A stretch of 64,000 nt of DNA from Legionellaceae bacterium (GCA_029212505.1 JARGOS010000001.1:310001-374000); one strand, 5' to 3'; positions 18,386 to 28,051 are shown, numbered from the stretch's first letter. The notes: generated by a model from the letters alone, not told the origin. Made by a program: numbers and translations.

Positions 18386-20038
18386 TTACTTTAATGATCT
18401 TCTCAAGATCTTCCCGACGTTGGTCTTAGGTAAATCATCATAAAATTCGACGCGCTTAGGTATTTTATAAGCGGTTAAATGCTTACGGCAATGGGTAATC
18501 ACATCGGCTTTGGTGAGCTTAGGATCGTCTTTGACAATGCAGGCTTTCACCACTTCGCCCGACGCTTCGTTGATACCCACCACGCCAACTTCGAGTACTT
18601 CAGGCATGAGACTAATAATGTGTTCAACTTCGTTGGGGTAAACATTAAAACCTGAAACAACAATCATGTCTTTTTTTCGGTCGACCAAATACACAAAGCC
18701 TTGCGGATCGATTTTGGCAATATCACCGGTACGTAAATACCCATCCGGCCAAAAAACAACGCTTGATTCATCAGCGCGTTGCCAATAACCTGGCATGACT
18801 TGCGGGCCTTTGACGCATAGCTCACCCGGCTCACCTTGGGGTAGTTCGTTTCCTTCGTCGTCTCGAATGGAGATATCGGTCGAAGGTAACGGCAAGCCAA
18901 TGCTGCCGTTGTAATAATCTAAATCCAGTGGATTCATGGTGACGGCAGGGCTGGTTTCGGTTAAGCCATAGGCTTCAACAATATTGACCTGGGTTTTGGC
19001 ATGCCACTGCTCTGCGACGTTTTTTTGCAATGCCATGCCGCCTGAAAGTACGAATCTTAATTTTGAAAAATCAATATCACCAAATTTAGGATGATGAAGT
19101 AAGGCATTAAATAAGGTATTTACACCCGTCAGGGCAGTAAAGCCGCTGGATTTGATGCTATTAATAAAGCGGGGAAGGTCTCGTGGGTTGGTGATTAAAA
19201 TATTGGTTGCCCCGGCTTTTAAAAACGTGAGACAGTTCGCCGTGAGCGAAAAAATATGATAAAGCGGCAAAGCAGTGACAATAATATCATCTTGATTGAT
19301 GCCCAGCGGCGAGACCCAGGCGGATGCTTGTAAAACGTTGGATATTAAGTTGCCATGCGTTAAAACGGCACCTTTTGATATCCCTGTGGTACCGCCTGTG
19401 TATTGAAGAAAAGCGATATTTTCGTGCTTGAGTGTAACGTGTGTAAACGGTTTTTTCTTGCCTTGTTGCAGTACTTGGCGAAAGCTTACAGCTTGTGGAA
19501 TAGTGTAGGCAGGAACTTGCTTTTGAACGTGTTTTAAGATGGTGTTGACGGCAACGCGCTTGATGCACGATAAAACATCACCCACTTCTGTCACGATAAC
19601 GTGTTTAATGGTGGGGATGTTGGGTAGCGCTTTTTCGACCGTATGGGCAAAATTAGCCAGAACAATCATCACTTCCGCACGCGCATCGCTAATTTGATGG
19701 CTGACTTCGTCTGCGGTATAGAGGGGGTTGGTGTTGACCACAACATAACCTGCACGCAAAATCGCGAAGAGCGCGATAGGGTATTGCAAGACATTGGGTA
19801 ACATAATCGCAACACGTGCACCTTGTGTGAGCCCTAGGCTTTGCAAGTAGGCTGAAAAGTGGCGACTCAAGGTATCGAGTTCGGCATAACTCACTTTATG
19901 ACCTAAGTTGATGTAGGCTGTGCGGTGCTTGTGCTTATGGCAAGCCGTTTCAAAAAGGTCGATCAGAGAGGCGTAGGTGTGCGTATCGATGTTAGGTGGA
20001 ACACCTTCGGGGTATTGCTTCAGCCACAATTTATCCAC
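18386..20038 (-). CDS. fadD: Long-chain fatty acid-CoA ligase
   Basis: A 550-residue AMP-forming acyl-CoA synthetase that activates fatty acids at the inner membrane for beta-oxidation or lipid synthesis. Visible adenylate-forming motifs are YTGGTTGISKGA at residues 213-224 (P-loop like), EAYGLTETSP, the YLRTGDIAKID region with the invariant aspartate, and the C-terminal KTNVGKILRR with the catalytic lysine. The length matches FadD. The start appears to be GTG at 20036-20038 with an AGGT element upstream. It is a single gene, divergent from minC. Confidence 0.94.
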   Translation of the reverse strand: MDKLWLKQYPEGVPPNIDTHTYASLIDLFETACHKHKHRTAYINLGHKVSYAELDTLSRHFSAYLQSLGLTQGARVAIMLPNVLQYPIALFAILRAGYVVVNTNPLYTADEVSHQISDARAEVMIVLANFAHTVEKALPNIPTIKHVIVTEVGDVLSCIKRVAVNTILKHVQKQVPAYTIPQAVSFRQVLQQGKKKPFTHVTLKHENIAFLQYTGGTTGISKGAVLTHGNLISNVLQASAWVSPLGINQDDIIVTALPLYHIFSLTANCLTFLKAGATNILITNPRDLPRFINSIKSSGFTALTGVNTLFNALLHHPKFGDIDFSKLRFVLSGGMALQKNVAEQWHAKTQVNIVEAYGLTETSPAVTMNPLDLDYYNGSIGLPLPSTDISIRDDEGNELPQGEPGELCVKGPQVMPGYWQRADESSVVFWPDGYLRTGDIAKIDPQGFVYLVDRKKDMIVVSGFNVYPNEVEHIISLMPEVLEVGVVGINEASGEVVKACIVKDDPKLTKADVITHCRKHLTAYKIPKRVEFYDDLPKTNVGKILRRSLK

Positions 20039-20094
20039 GTTGTTGACCTGTTGTTAAGAATTCGTGCGTGCTAGTATAAACAAAAAATAGGCGG

Positions 20095-20820
20095 ATGGAT
20101 ATTGGTGTTATGACAGATAATATGTTGAAATTACAAGCATTTACTTTAAAAGGTCGCTTATACACGTTGACGGTGCTTCAGGTGCTCGACACATCACCGG
20201 CAGTAATTGATGAACAATTGAGGGAATTGGTTAAGAAAGCCCCTAGGCTGTTTGATTCAGCGCCCATTGTTTTAGACTTATCGATGGTCAAAGAAGCCGA
20301 TGCTGATTTAGTCGCATTAAATCATTGCATTCGACAGCATGGTTTATTACCGATTGCGGTGCAAGGCGGCAGCGAATTATTACGTACACGTGCACGCGAA
20401 CAAGGTTTAGCGGCTTTGCGCGCTTCTGCATCACAAGATAAGCACGTGGGTGAGGTGGGCGAAAAACTGAACAATCAGGATGTAAAACCCGTGGCAACGC
20501 CAACAACCAAGCTGGTGACCACGCCTGTACGTTCAGGCCAGCAGGTGGTGAGTTCCGGTGATTTGATTATCACGGCTTCGGTAAGCCCGGGTTCAGAGTT
20601 GCTCGCAGAAGGCAATATTCATGTGTACGGTACCTTGCGGGGGCGCGCGCTTGCTGGAATTTCGGGAGATGAGAACGCCCGTATTTTTTGTCAGGCGTTT
20701 GATCCTGAATTGATCGCTATTGCCGGCGTGTACCGCTTGCCCGAAACCCTCGAGCCATCAACCAAACCGTGTCAAATGCGGCTCAAACGCGGTCGAATTG
20801 AACTAGAGTGTTTTTCTTGA
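20095..20820 (+). CDS. minC: Septum site-determining protein MinC
   Basis: A 241-residue inhibitor of FtsZ ring assembly. The N-terminal MinC_N domain starts near LQAFTLKGRLYTLTVL. A variable linker of about residues 110-145 follows, and the C-terminal beta-helix domain contains SSGDLIITASVSPGSELLAEGN and IHVYGTLRGRALAGISG, then a FCQAFDPELIAIAGVYR segment, the classic MinC_C pattern that binds MinD. Three in-frame ATGs lie within 30 bases, and the most upstream is taken, so the exact N-terminus is uncertain. minD and minE are not adjacent: the next gene is lpxH, whose ATG lies 12 bases past this stop. Confidence 0.92.
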   Translation: MDIGVMTDNMLKLQAFTLKGRLYTLTVLQVLDTSPAVIDEQLRELVKKAPRLFDSAPIVLDLSMVKEADADLVALNHCIRQHGLLPIAVQGGSELLRTRAREQGLAALRASASQDKHVGEVGEKLNNQDVKPVATPTTKLVTTPVRSGQQVVSSGDLIITASVSPGSELLAEGNIHVYGTLRGRALAGISGDENARIFCQAFDPELIAIAGVYRLPETLEPSTKPCQMRLKRGRIELECFS

Positions 20821-20831
20821 GTGTTTATCAA

Positions 20832-21560
20832 ATGAACGAAGCTGTTTTTATTTCGGATTTGCATTTAGATCCCAATATCCCTGAAATTTCGAAGCGATTT
20901 GATGATTTTTTAGCATGGGCTGTGTCTCATACCCGTGCTTTGTATATTTTAGGTGATTTTTTTCATGCGTGGGCAGGTGATGACACCTCGAATGCATGGA
21001 GCAATGCGATTGCCGATCAATTAGCGAAGTTGCATGAGCAGGGTGTTGCGGTTTATTTAATGCGCGGTAACCGTGATTTTTTGTTAGGTCCTGCGTTTGC
21101 TCGGCGCGCCTCGAGTGTATTACTGGATGAGCCAGCGTTTATTGAGCTTGGCGAAATACCTGTGATGTTAACGCATGGCGATCGTTATTGTACGCAAGAT
21201 AAGGCACATCAAAGGTTTCGGCGTTTGACGCGTAATCGATGGTTTACTACACTTTTTTTGAAGGTTCCTCGCCATGTGCGTGAGCGCATGGTCGCCGGTG
21301 TACGTGCTCACAGCGAGCATAACCCACGTAAACAATTGGATATGATGGATGTGGTGCCCGCCGCCTTGATGCGTGATTTAAAACGGCATCAAATCAACAT
21401 CATGGTGCATGGTCATACACACAGGCCGGGTTTAACATCGCATGAAAGTGATGGCCAAATATATAAACAGTATGTTTTGAGTGATTGGGATGCAGCTCCC
21501 TCAGTCTTGTGTTATAATAAGACAACAGGTTTTTATTTTAAGCTTTTTAACGGAGAGTAA
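20832..21560 (+). CDS. lpxH: UDP-2,3-diacylglucosamine hydrolase LpxH
   Basis: Peripheral membrane metallophosphoesterase that cleaves UDP-2,3-diacylglucosamine to lipid X in lipid A synthesis. Metal-binding motifs are visible in order: FISDLHLD, ILGDFFHAW, RGNRDFLLG, LTHGDRYC and MVHGHTHRP. About 243 residues from the ATG at 20832. A TTG at 20817, overlapping the minC stop, is an alternative start and would couple the genes. This confirms a gram-negative organism that makes lipid A. Confidence 0.94.
   Translation: MNEAVFISDLHLDPNIPEISKRFDDFLAWAVSHTRALYILGDFFHAWAGDDTSNAWSNAIADQLAKLHEQGVAVYLMRGNRDFLLGPAFARRASSVLLDEPAFIELGEIPVMLTHGDRYCTQDKAHQRFRRLTRNRWFTTLFLKVPRHVRERMVAGVRAHSEHNPRKQLDMMDVVPAALMRDLKRHQINIMVHGHTHRPGLTSHESDGQIYKQYVLSDWDAAPSVLCYNKTTGFYFKLFNGE
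21510..21518 (+). promoter_or_regulatory. Extended -10 promoter inside the end of lpxH
   Basis: TGTTATAAT is a perfect TATAAT with the extended TGn element, 45 bp upstream of the following unknown gene. No good -35 box is at the right distance, as is usual for extended -10 promoters. Confidence 0.5.
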
Positions 21561-21562
21561 TT

Positions 21563-22372
21563 ATGTCTAAAGATTTGAAACAAGATTTAGTCGACATGTA
21601 TGGCACGGAGTTGAAGAAATTTGATAAAGAGATGAAAGAAAAAATTGAGGAAAATAAACGCATTAAAGAGCACAATGGTTTAATAAGAGCAAATAAAGCA
21701 CAGGAAGGTGCAAGACAAGCTAAGGCAACAGAAGATCTTGCGTCAAAAAAGGATAAGCGGTTTCGTAAAAGTGACGAAAAGTCAAAGCTCTTTGATGATA
21801 AAATTAAAAACATAAAAGATAGTGGATTGAAGACCTATGAAACGCTTGCGTCGTCGTTGGGAGAAATTGCTGGGCTTTCACTGGCTTTTTCAAAATCGAT
21901 ACGTGCAGATATATGGGCTTATTTGGCAGGTCCTTTAATGGACAAGACCTTGGATAAGCTTGCTTTTGGTGTGGCGTTCGTTGCAAATGAGCTGATTAAA
22001 GAAGCTGAAGAGAAGCATATTCCACTTGATTTTTTGGAGAGATCATCGTCGGATATGGTCAAAGTTGTGGGTGGTGCGCTGAAGTTTGAAAAATTTGAAG
22101 ACGATGAGCAACTTATTAACCAAGGGATTCCTCAAGATTTTTTACATAAGGCAGATATTGCCAACCGGGCTACGGTGAATTTTTTAATACGCGACGCGGG
22201 ATATAAATACGATTCTATGGAAGGTGTTTATAAAAAAGATGATGTTTGTCTTGATCAAAAGAATCTCGATAACATTTTAAACTCTGCTAATTTGAAAGAG
22301 CAGGTAGAAAAGGCAATAAAAGATATGGGGCTTGAAGATGAAGCCACGCCTGAATCTGGGATGAGGCCGTAG
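21563..22372 (+). CDS. Unknown coiled-coil protein
   Basis: A 269-residue, highly charged protein with no signal peptide. Residues 1-80 are rich in Lys and Glu and predicted to be a long coiled coil. Residues 95-150 hold a more hydrophobic helical stretch (ASSLGEIAGLSLAFSKSI and AYLAGPLMDKTLDKLAFGV), and the C-terminal third is soluble. The tail ends MGLEDEATPESGMRP, acidic near the end. I recognise no family. An AACGGAGAG site precedes the ATG and an extended -10 promoter lies just upstream, so it is probably expressed independently of lpxH. A type IV effector role is possible in this lineage but not shown. Confidence 0.75.
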   Translation: MSKDLKQDLVDMYGTELKKFDKEMKEKIEENKRIKEHNGLIRANKAQEGARQAKATEDLASKKDKRFRKSDEKSKLFDDKIKNIKDSGLKTYETLASSLGEIAGLSLAFSKSIRADIWAYLAGPLMDKTLDKLAFGVAFVANELIKEAEEKHIPLDFLERSSSDMVKVVGGALKFEKFEDDEQLINQGIPQDFLHKADIANRATVNFLIRDAGYKYDSMEGVYKKDDVCLDQKNLDNILNSANLKEQVEKAIKDMGLEDEATPESGMRP

Positions 22373-22402
22373 ATTTTTTAAACATATTTATAGGAAGCAT
22401 CT

Positions 22403-23431
22403 GTGTTACGAGTTTTAGGTATTGAATCTTCTTGCGATGAAACAGGCGTTGCCCTGTATTCGTCACAAGAGGGCTTATTGGCGCAAGCTTTGCATTCGCA
22501 AGTGGTGGTTCATCGTGAATTTGGGGGCGTTGTCCCCGAACTTGCTTCCCGTAATCATGTTCAGCATATCGTGCATTTGGTTGACCGTGTTTTGGCCGAA
22601 GCCGGGCTTAATAAAACCGATATTGATGCGGTGGCTTACACGGCCGGTCCTGGGCTTGTTGGGGCGCTGTTGGTGGGTGCGTCGTTTGCCAAAAGTTTAA
22701 GCTTTGCATTAAATATTCCGGCCATTGCGGTGCATCATCTTGAAGCGCATTTGTTAGCAGCCAAATTAGATTCCCCAGCGTTAGAATTTCCGTTTACGGC
22801 TTTGCTTGTATCCGGTGGGCATACGCAATTGATTGAAGCGCGTGGCTTAGGTGATTATGCACTATTAGGCGAGACGTTGGATGACGCGGTGGGTGAGGCG
22901 TTCGATAAGACGGCGAAGCTCATGGGCTTAGCGTACCCTGGCGGGCCGTTGCTTGCAAAGCTTGCGGATGCTGCAGATGAGCAAGCGTGTGCTAACATAT
23001 CGGCGTTTCCACGACCGATGTTGAATCGCCCGGGCTTTGATTTTAGTTTTAGTGGATTAAAAACCCATGCCATGATGGCTTGGCGTCGTAGCGCGCAAGA
23101 TGACGCAAGTCGTGTGATGATTGCCAAAGCTTTTCAAGATGCGGTAATTGAAACGCTGGTGACCAAATGCATGCGGGCACTTGATCATACGGGCGGCCAA
23201 CGTTTGGTGGTTGCGGGCGGCGTGGGTGCCAATCGTGCTTTACGTCACGCGCTTAACGCTGCTATGCAGGCACGTGGCGGCCAAGTATACTTTCCACGAC
23301 CTGAATATTGCACGGATAATGGGGCTATGGTGGCCTACACGGGCTGTTTGCATCTTTTAGAGGGTACCAAGCCCGATCATGATGATGCGGTGCAGGTGCG
23401 TGCGCGTTGGCCTCTCATGGACGAGGCCTAA
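22403..23431 (+). CDS. tsaD: tRNA threonylcarbamoyladenosine synthase subunit TsaD
   Basis: Essential ASKHA-fold protein that, with TsaB and TsaE, transfers the threonylcarbamoyl group to A37 of ANN-decoding tRNAs. Visible motifs are [12 protein letters not shown] at the N-terminus, the metal-binding HHLEAH (His111 and His115), [10 protein letters not shown], and the C-terminal [12 protein letters not shown]. The 342-residue length is standard. The start is a GTG with AGGAAG upstream. In many relatives rpsU is adjacent; here it is not. Confidence 0.97.
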   Translation: MLRVLGIESSCDETGVALYSSQEGLLAQALHSQVVVHREFGGVVPELASRNHVQHIVHLVDRVLAEAGLNKTDIDAVAYTAGPGLVGALLVGASFAKSLSFALNIPAIAVHHLEAHLLAAKLDSPALEFPFTALLVSGGHTQLIEARGLGDYALLGETLDDAVGEAFDKTAKLMGLAYPGGPLLAKLADAADEQACANISAFPRPMLNRPGFDFSFSGLKTHAMMAWRRSAQDDASRVMIAKAFQDAVIETLVTKCMRALDHTGGQRLVVAGGVGANRALRHALNAAMQARGGQVYFPRPEYCTDNGAMVAYTGCLHLLEGTKPDHDDAVQVRARWPLMDEA

Positions 23432-23444
23432 GCGTATTTAAGCT

Positions 23445-24029
23445 TTATTTAATTTTAGACTCGTTGCCTTCGCGCAAGCGGATAATATTAGTACGGTGTT
23501 GATAAATAACGATGAGCGCAATCATCAAGAACGGTATGAACGCATGTTTGCCGTTAGGTTGAATCAACGGAGCAAGTGAAACGGCAACGATGGATGCTAA
23601 AGACGCGTAACGACTAAAATAAGCAACCAGCATCCAGACCACAGTAATCATTAAGCCCAGTAATGGCTGAAAGCCGTATAAAACGCCCAGCGTTGTGGCC
23701 ACGCCTTTGCCACCTTTAAAGTCAAAAAACACAGGATAAACATGCCCAAGCACGGCAGCAAGGCCAACCAGGCCTTGAACAAAAGGCCCGAAATTTAATA
23801 TATGGGCAAGCCAAACGGCTAACAGTCCTTTTAAGAAATCACCGAATAAAACCATGGCTCCGTATTTTTTTCCAGAAATACGCAGCACGTTGGTCGCACC
23901 CGGATTATTTGAGCCTGATGTACGTGGATCGGGTAGATTAAAAAGCTGGCAAACAATCACAGCTGAACATAAAGAACCCAGGACATAGGCACTACCCAGG
24001 CAAATGAGTAAGAGAATAAGTGTGAACAT
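23445..24029 (-). CDS. plsY: Glycerol-3-phosphate acyltransferase PlsY
   Basis: Inner-membrane enzyme that transfers an acyl group from acyl-phosphate to glycerol-3-phosphate, the first step of phospholipid synthesis. The 194-residue protein has about five transmembrane segments and all three PlsY motifs: GSNNPGATNVLR, GHVYPVFFDFKGGKGVAT, and the C-terminal YQHRTNIIRL with a glutamate nearby (REGNESK). I chose the ATG at 24029 because GAGGT lies at good spacing and longer versions would add a polar N-terminus. It converges with tsaD and follows hemW. Confidence 0.94.
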   Translation of the reverse strand: MFTLILLLICLGSAYVLGSLCSAVIVCQLFNLPDPRTSGSNNPGATNVLRISGKKYGAMVLFGDFLKGLLAVWLAHILNFGPFVQGLVGLAAVLGHVYPVFFDFKGGKGVATTLGVLYGFQPLLGLMITVVWMLVAYFSRYASLASIVAVSLAPLIQPNGKHAFIPFLMIALIVIYQHRTNIIRLREGNESKIK

Positions 24030-24102
24030 AAGTACCTCAATTAATGATATATGATATAAATAAAATAAAAAAATAGGCCCGTAGTATGAGCGTGATGCGC
24101 TT

Positions 24103-25239
24103 TTATGGCAAGAATAAGCTTTGTAGATCATTGGTAAATCGACGTCCTAACGGCGTAATCTGCCAGTGATGAGACGCTAATATTAAAAAACCTTGTGCCT
24201 CGGCTTGTTGAAGGCGCGGCTTCAGCGCATCTATGCTCAGACCGGTACGTTCGGTAAAGAGCGTATAGGGAATGGCTTGTTCAAGTCGCGTGGTGTTCAA
24301 CATAAATTCAAAAATAAGATCAGCCGCAGTTACAATTTTTTTGGATGAGATAAAGGCTTTATCTGGATTCATGTAATCTTTGGGCTGACGTGGCTTTTGT
24401 GTACGAAAAACGTGCGTTAAATCATCGGACGATAATTTGCCGTGTGCACCTGCACCTATTCCGTAATAATCACCAAATGTCCAATAATTAAGATTATGCT
24501 GGGCGGGTTTGTTCGGTGTACAAAACGCGGATATCTCATATTTTTTATACTGATGCTCAGCCAAAACATCATGGCCGGCGTGTTCTAAATCAGCTAAATC
24601 ATCATCGTGAGGTAATATCGGCGGCTTTTTATAAAAAACCGTGTTGGGCTCTACGGTAAGTTGATACCAGGAGAGATGTTCGGGAGCGTAGCTTAAAGCC
24701 GTTTTAAGATCGGTGAGGCCTTCTTCAAGCGATTGACGGGGGAGGCCATGCATAAGATCCAAATTAATATTGTCAAATCCTGCGGCTCGCGCTTGGATGA
24801 TGGCATGATGCGCTTCTTTGTCATCATGAACGCGTCCAAGGGCTTTTAAATGCCGAGGATTAAAGCTTTGTACCCCAATTGATAAACGATTGATGCCAAG
24901 TTTTCGATAACCTGCAAAACGTGTTTGTTCGACACTGCCGGGGTTGGCCTCAAGCGTAATTTCGATATTCGATTCAAAATCTAGACGTTGGCGAAGGCCT
25001 TCGAATAGCATAGCATAAGCGTGCTCAGAAAGCAGGCTAGGTGTTCCACCGCCGATAAAAATAGAATGAATGGGACGCGTTGCTGGAAAAAGACTTAAAT
25101 CATGATCAAGATCGTTCAGTAAAGTTTGAACGTAACGCATTTCGGGTAATACTGCAGGACTTTTGTGTGAATTAAAATCGCAGTAAGGGCACTTTTGAAT
25201 GCACCAAGGGATGTGAATGTAGAGTGATAAAGGTAGCAT
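24103..25239 (-). CDS. hemW: Radical SAM heme chaperone HemW
   Basis: Radical-SAM protein related to coproporphyrinogen dehydrogenase (HemN) that binds heme and acts as a heme chaperone. The cluster motif CIQKCPYC gives Cys13, Cys17 and Cys20. Further motifs are FIGGGTPSLL, ITLEANPGSVE, and RLSIGVQSFN. The HemN-specific N-terminal extension is absent, and the fourth cysteine position is followed by Asp-Phe (CDFNSH), as in HemW. The start at 25239 (ATG) gives 378 residues; a TTG six codons upstream is possible. No clear ribosome-binding site is seen for either. Divergent from mdh. Confidence 0.93.
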   Translation of the reverse strand: MLPLSLYIHIPWCIQKCPYCDFNSHKSPAVLPEMRYVQTLLNDLDHDLSLFPATRPIHSIFIGGGTPSLLSEHAYAMLFEGLRQRLDFESNIEITLEANPGSVEQTRFAGYRKLGINRLSIGVQSFNPRHLKALGRVHDDKEAHHAIIQARAAGFDNINLDLMHGLPRQSLEEGLTDLKTALSYAPEHLSWYQLTVEPNTVFYKKPPILPHDDDLADLEHAGHDVLAEHQYKKYEISAFCTPNKPAQHNLNYWTFGDYYGIGAGAHGKLSSDDLTHVFRTQKPRQPKDYMNPDKAFISSKKIVTAADLIFEFMLNTTRLEQAIPYTLFTERTGLSIDALKPRLQQAEAQGFLILASHHWQITPLGRRFTNDLQSLFLP

Positions 25240-25322
25240 AAGAAAAAGTTTGGCCAAATGATTTGATAAACGGATGATATCATGCCATCATTTTGGTCAC
25301 AAAATTGATGAGGATAAAACAC

Positions 25323-26369
25323 ATGAATAAACGCGTCAGAGTTGCGATTACAGGTGCTGCTGGACAAATCGGCTATGCTTTATTATTTAGAATTGCTTCA
25401 GGGCAGTTGTTTGGTGATGATACCGATGTTGAGTTGCATTTACTTGAATTACCTCACGCCTTGTCTGCGCTTAAAGGTGTGGCGATGGAGCTTGAAGATT
25501 GTGCGTTTCCTCGTTTGAAAAATGTAGTGTGCACCTCAAGCCTTAAAGAAGTGATGGATGATGTTAACTGGGCATTTTTGGTGGGTTCAGTGCCACGTAA
25601 GCAAGGCATGGAGCGTGCGGACTTATTGCAAGTGAACGGGGAAATTTTTATTGAGCAAGGCCGTGCCATCAATGATTATGCGAGCAAAGATGTACGGGTA
25701 TTTGTTGTCGGTAATCCATGTAATACGAATGCTTTGATTGCAAAACATCATGCGAGAGATGTGCCAGCTGAACGTTTTTATGCCATGACAACGCTGGATG
25801 AGCTACGTGCGCGCAATCAGTTGGCTAAAAAAGCGGGTGTAGATGTTACAGATGTGTCTCAAATGACAATTTGGGGTAACCACTCAGCCACGCAATTTCC
25901 TGATTTTTCTCATGCAAAAATTAATGGCTTACCAGTGACGTCGGTGATTGATGATGAGGTTTGGCTCAAAGAAACGTTTGTTTCTGTTATACAACAACGT
26001 GGTGCGGCAGTCATCAAAGAGCGTGGCGCATCGTCTGCTGCTTCGGCTGCGAATGCGATTATTCGAGGTGTTCAGAATTTAATTACAGATACGCCTAAAG
26101 GCGAATCGTTTTCGATGGTCTTAAGTTCACAGGGTGAATACGGTGTCGATGAAGGTTTGATGTTCTCGTTCCCATGTCGTCGTGAGTCGCATATGCTTGA
26201 GCGTGTTGCGGTTGCAGGCATAGAGCACGCACGCTTATATTCTGAAGAAGGTATTCGTGTGATTCATGATTTAGAGTTTAATGCGTATGCACAAGCAAAA
26301 TTTGATGCAACCCTGGCTGAATTGCGTGCTGAGCGTGAAGCCGTGAAGGCCTTAGGTTTATTGAAGTAA
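25323..26369 (+). CDS. mdh: Malate dehydrogenase
   Basis: Cytosolic NAD-dependent enzyme of the TCA cycle that oxidises malate to oxaloacetate. It belongs to the non-E. coli type with the N-terminal [21 protein letters not shown] nucleotide-binding region. Substrate-binding arginines are in [15 protein letters not shown], the catalytic histidine is His187 in [12 protein letters not shown], and [11 protein letters not shown] precedes them. The start at 25323 has GAGGAT upstream. At 348 residues it is slightly longer than the usual 326-330 because of a C-terminal extension. A rho-independent terminator follows. Confidence 0.95.
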   Translation: MNKRVRVAITGAAGQIGYALLFRIASGQLFGDDTDVELHLLELPHALSALKGVAMELEDCAFPRLKNVVCTSSLKEVMDDVNWAFLVGSVPRKQGMERADLLQVNGEIFIEQGRAINDYASKDVRVFVVGNPCNTNALIAKHHARDVPAERFYAMTTLDELRARNQLAKKAGVDVTDVSQMTIWGNHSATQFPDFSHAKINGLPVTSVIDDEVWLKETFVSVIQQRGAAVIKERGASSAASAANAIIRGVQNLITDTPKGESFSMVLSSQGEYGVDEGLMFSFPCRRESHMLERVAVAGIEHARLYSEEGIRVIHDLEFNAYAQAKFDATLAELRAEREAVKALGLLK

Positions 26370-26394
26370 GATTAAGTTTAAAAAGATGAAACAT

Positions 26395-26420
26395 ATGGGG
26401 TCAAATCTGGCCCCATTTTA
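26395..26420 (+). terminator. Rho-independent terminator of mdh
   Basis: ATGGGGTC pairs with GGCCCCAT (one G-T pair) around the loop AAATCT and is followed directly by TTTA. It lies 25 bp after the mdh stop. Confidence 0.75.
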
Positions 26421-26507
26421 TACTGGAAAAGTGTTTAAAAGAGATATATATTAGGATGAGTGTATTAAGATAAGCAAATAAGCCGTCATGATCGCAAGGA
26501 GCGAAAA

Positions 26508-27164
26508 ATGAAAGTGCGCGTAAGAAAAAAATTATTATTATTATCAATAATTATCACGTTTTTTATGGTGGTGAATCTAGCGTTATTAACGACTTTGCAG
26601 AATGAAAATAAAACACTCCAAACGGTGCTTATTGACTTTAAAAATGTTTCGCGAGATCTTTATGAACTGCATCGTTCGATGCTCAACATGACAAACGCCG
26701 ATCATGCCTTTATTGCCACGGGCGACATCTCATTTTTAAAACAATTTATGCAGTCATCCAAAGATTTTAAAGCGAATATTTATTCGCTTAAGCAAAGTGT
26801 TATTTCTCTACCTCTGGCGTATAAAATGTTGGAAGAAATTGAAGTGATCTTGTTAAAATGGTTGGATGTATCTTATCCTGATCTTAAAGATCATCAAAAA
26901 ACATTGGAATCAGCAGCCCACATTCGTCAAGCACTGAATGAAAGTGTTCGTATACATGCGATAGAAGAAATGACCGCATTACTTGTTCAAGTAAAAGATA
27001 CGTGGTACGCCCATGTTGTTGCCGTGGTTGCTGAAGTGAATAGTAAAGCTCGATTAATAGAATTCAGAAGCATCGCGATGACGCTCGGAACAATTATCTT
27101 ATTGATTGTATTTTCTTTTTGGATTTCAAGTGGCCTTGTGGTTAGGCCACCTAAAGATGCTTAA
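26508..27164 (+). CDS. CHASE3-like membrane sensor protein lacking an output domain
   Basis: A 218-residue protein with a transmembrane helix at residues 9-29, a helical periplasmic domain of about 155 residues, and a second transmembrane helix at about 187-209. This topology and the four-helix pattern (LYELHRSMLNMTNADHAFIATGD) match CHASE3 domains, which normally precede HAMP, histidine kinase or GGDEF modules. Here the protein stops eight residues after the second helix (VVRPPKDA), where a HAMP domain would start. AAGGAG lies upstream of the ATG, so it is probably expressed. It is either a truncated receptor or a stand-alone sensor that pairs with another protein. Confidence 0.65.
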   Translation: MKVRVRKKLLLLSIIITFFMVVNLALLTTLQNENKTLQTVLIDFKNVSRDLYELHRSMLNMTNADHAFIATGDISFLKQFMQSSKDFKANIYSLKQSVISLPLAYKMLEEIEVILLKWLDVSYPDLKDHQKTLESAAHIRQALNESVRIHAIEEMTALLVQVKDTWYAHVVAVVAEVNSKARLIEFRSIAMTLGTIILLIVFSFWISSGLVVRPPKDA

Positions 27165-27181
27165 CGATGAGGGGTGGGGCG

Positions 27182-28051
27182 CTACGTTTTTTGGAAAATA
27201 ACTAACGCCCATTCGCCTTGAATTTTTGTCTCGAGATGTGACCACTCAGGCGCCATGTAGGTTTCGATTAATTGCTCGACTTGTGTTGCGAGTACGCCGG
27301 AAAGCACTAAAACACCCTGGTAGTTCAGCAGCGTTTGAAAGCGTGGTTCGAGCGCTAAAAGTGGTGCAAGTAAAATATTGGCAAGTAAGATATCTACCGG
27401 CTGTGTAAGTGTTTCAGGTTGTGAGAGTGATAGTTTCTCGCTTGATAGATGATTTTTTTCAGCGTTATTTTGTGTTGCGATTAACGCTTGTTCGTCAAGA
27501 TCAACGGCATTCACATGATGCGCACCCAGTTTTAAGGCAGCAAGTGCTAAAATGCCGGAACCACATCCGTAATCAATCACGGTTTTAGCTTCAAGGTCTG
27601 CGTGTGCGAGCCAAGTGAGACATAGCGCGGTGGTTGGGTGGGTACCTGTACCAAACGCTAAACCTGGGTCGAGCATAAGGTTAATGGCATCGGCTTGAGG
27701 CGGTGTGTGCCATGAGGGGCATACCCATAAGCGTTCACCAAACGGCTGAGGTTTTACATCATCAAGACACGTTCGTACCCAATCTTGCTCGGGGATATCG
27801 TGTATTGTATGGGTAAGCGCAGGATAATCAGAGACGATGGCGCGCCAAGCCGCTTGTGCATCGCTCGCATCTGAGAAGAGCGCTTGAATAATGGATGTCG
27901 GCCAAAGCGGGGTTTCGCCCGGACCGGGTTCAAGAATAGGATCATCATGTTGATCTACAACGGTAACCGATAAAGCGCCTTGTTCTTCAAGACGCTCACT
28001 GATGATATCCACGTCATGAGACGCGCAAGGTTTTATATGGAGTTCAAACAC
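27182..28051 (-). CDS. prmA: Ribosomal protein L11 methyltransferase
   Basis: Cytosolic SAM-dependent enzyme that methylates ribosomal protein L11. The 289 residues comprise an N-terminal substrate-recognition domain, then the SAM-binding Rossmann core with MLDPGLAFGTGTHPTTALCL, VIDYGCGSGILALAALKLGA and VNAVDLDEQAL, and the catalytic-loop LLANILLAPL. It lies 21 bp downstream of accC, which is the conserved accB-accC-prmA order. Confidence 0.96.
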   Translation of the reverse strand: MFELHIKPCASHDVDIISERLEEQGALSVTVVDQHDDPILEPGPGETPLWPTSIIQALFSDASDAQAAWRAIVSDYPALTHTIHDIPEQDWVRTCLDDVKPQPFGERLWVCPSWHTPPQADAINLMLDPGLAFGTGTHPTTALCLTWLAHADLEAKTVIDYGCGSGILALAALKLGAHHVNAVDLDEQALIATQNNAEKNHLSSEKLSLSQPETLTQPVDILLANILLAPLLALEPRFQTLLNYQGVLVLSGVLATQVEQLIETYMAPEWSHLETKIQGEWALVIFQKT

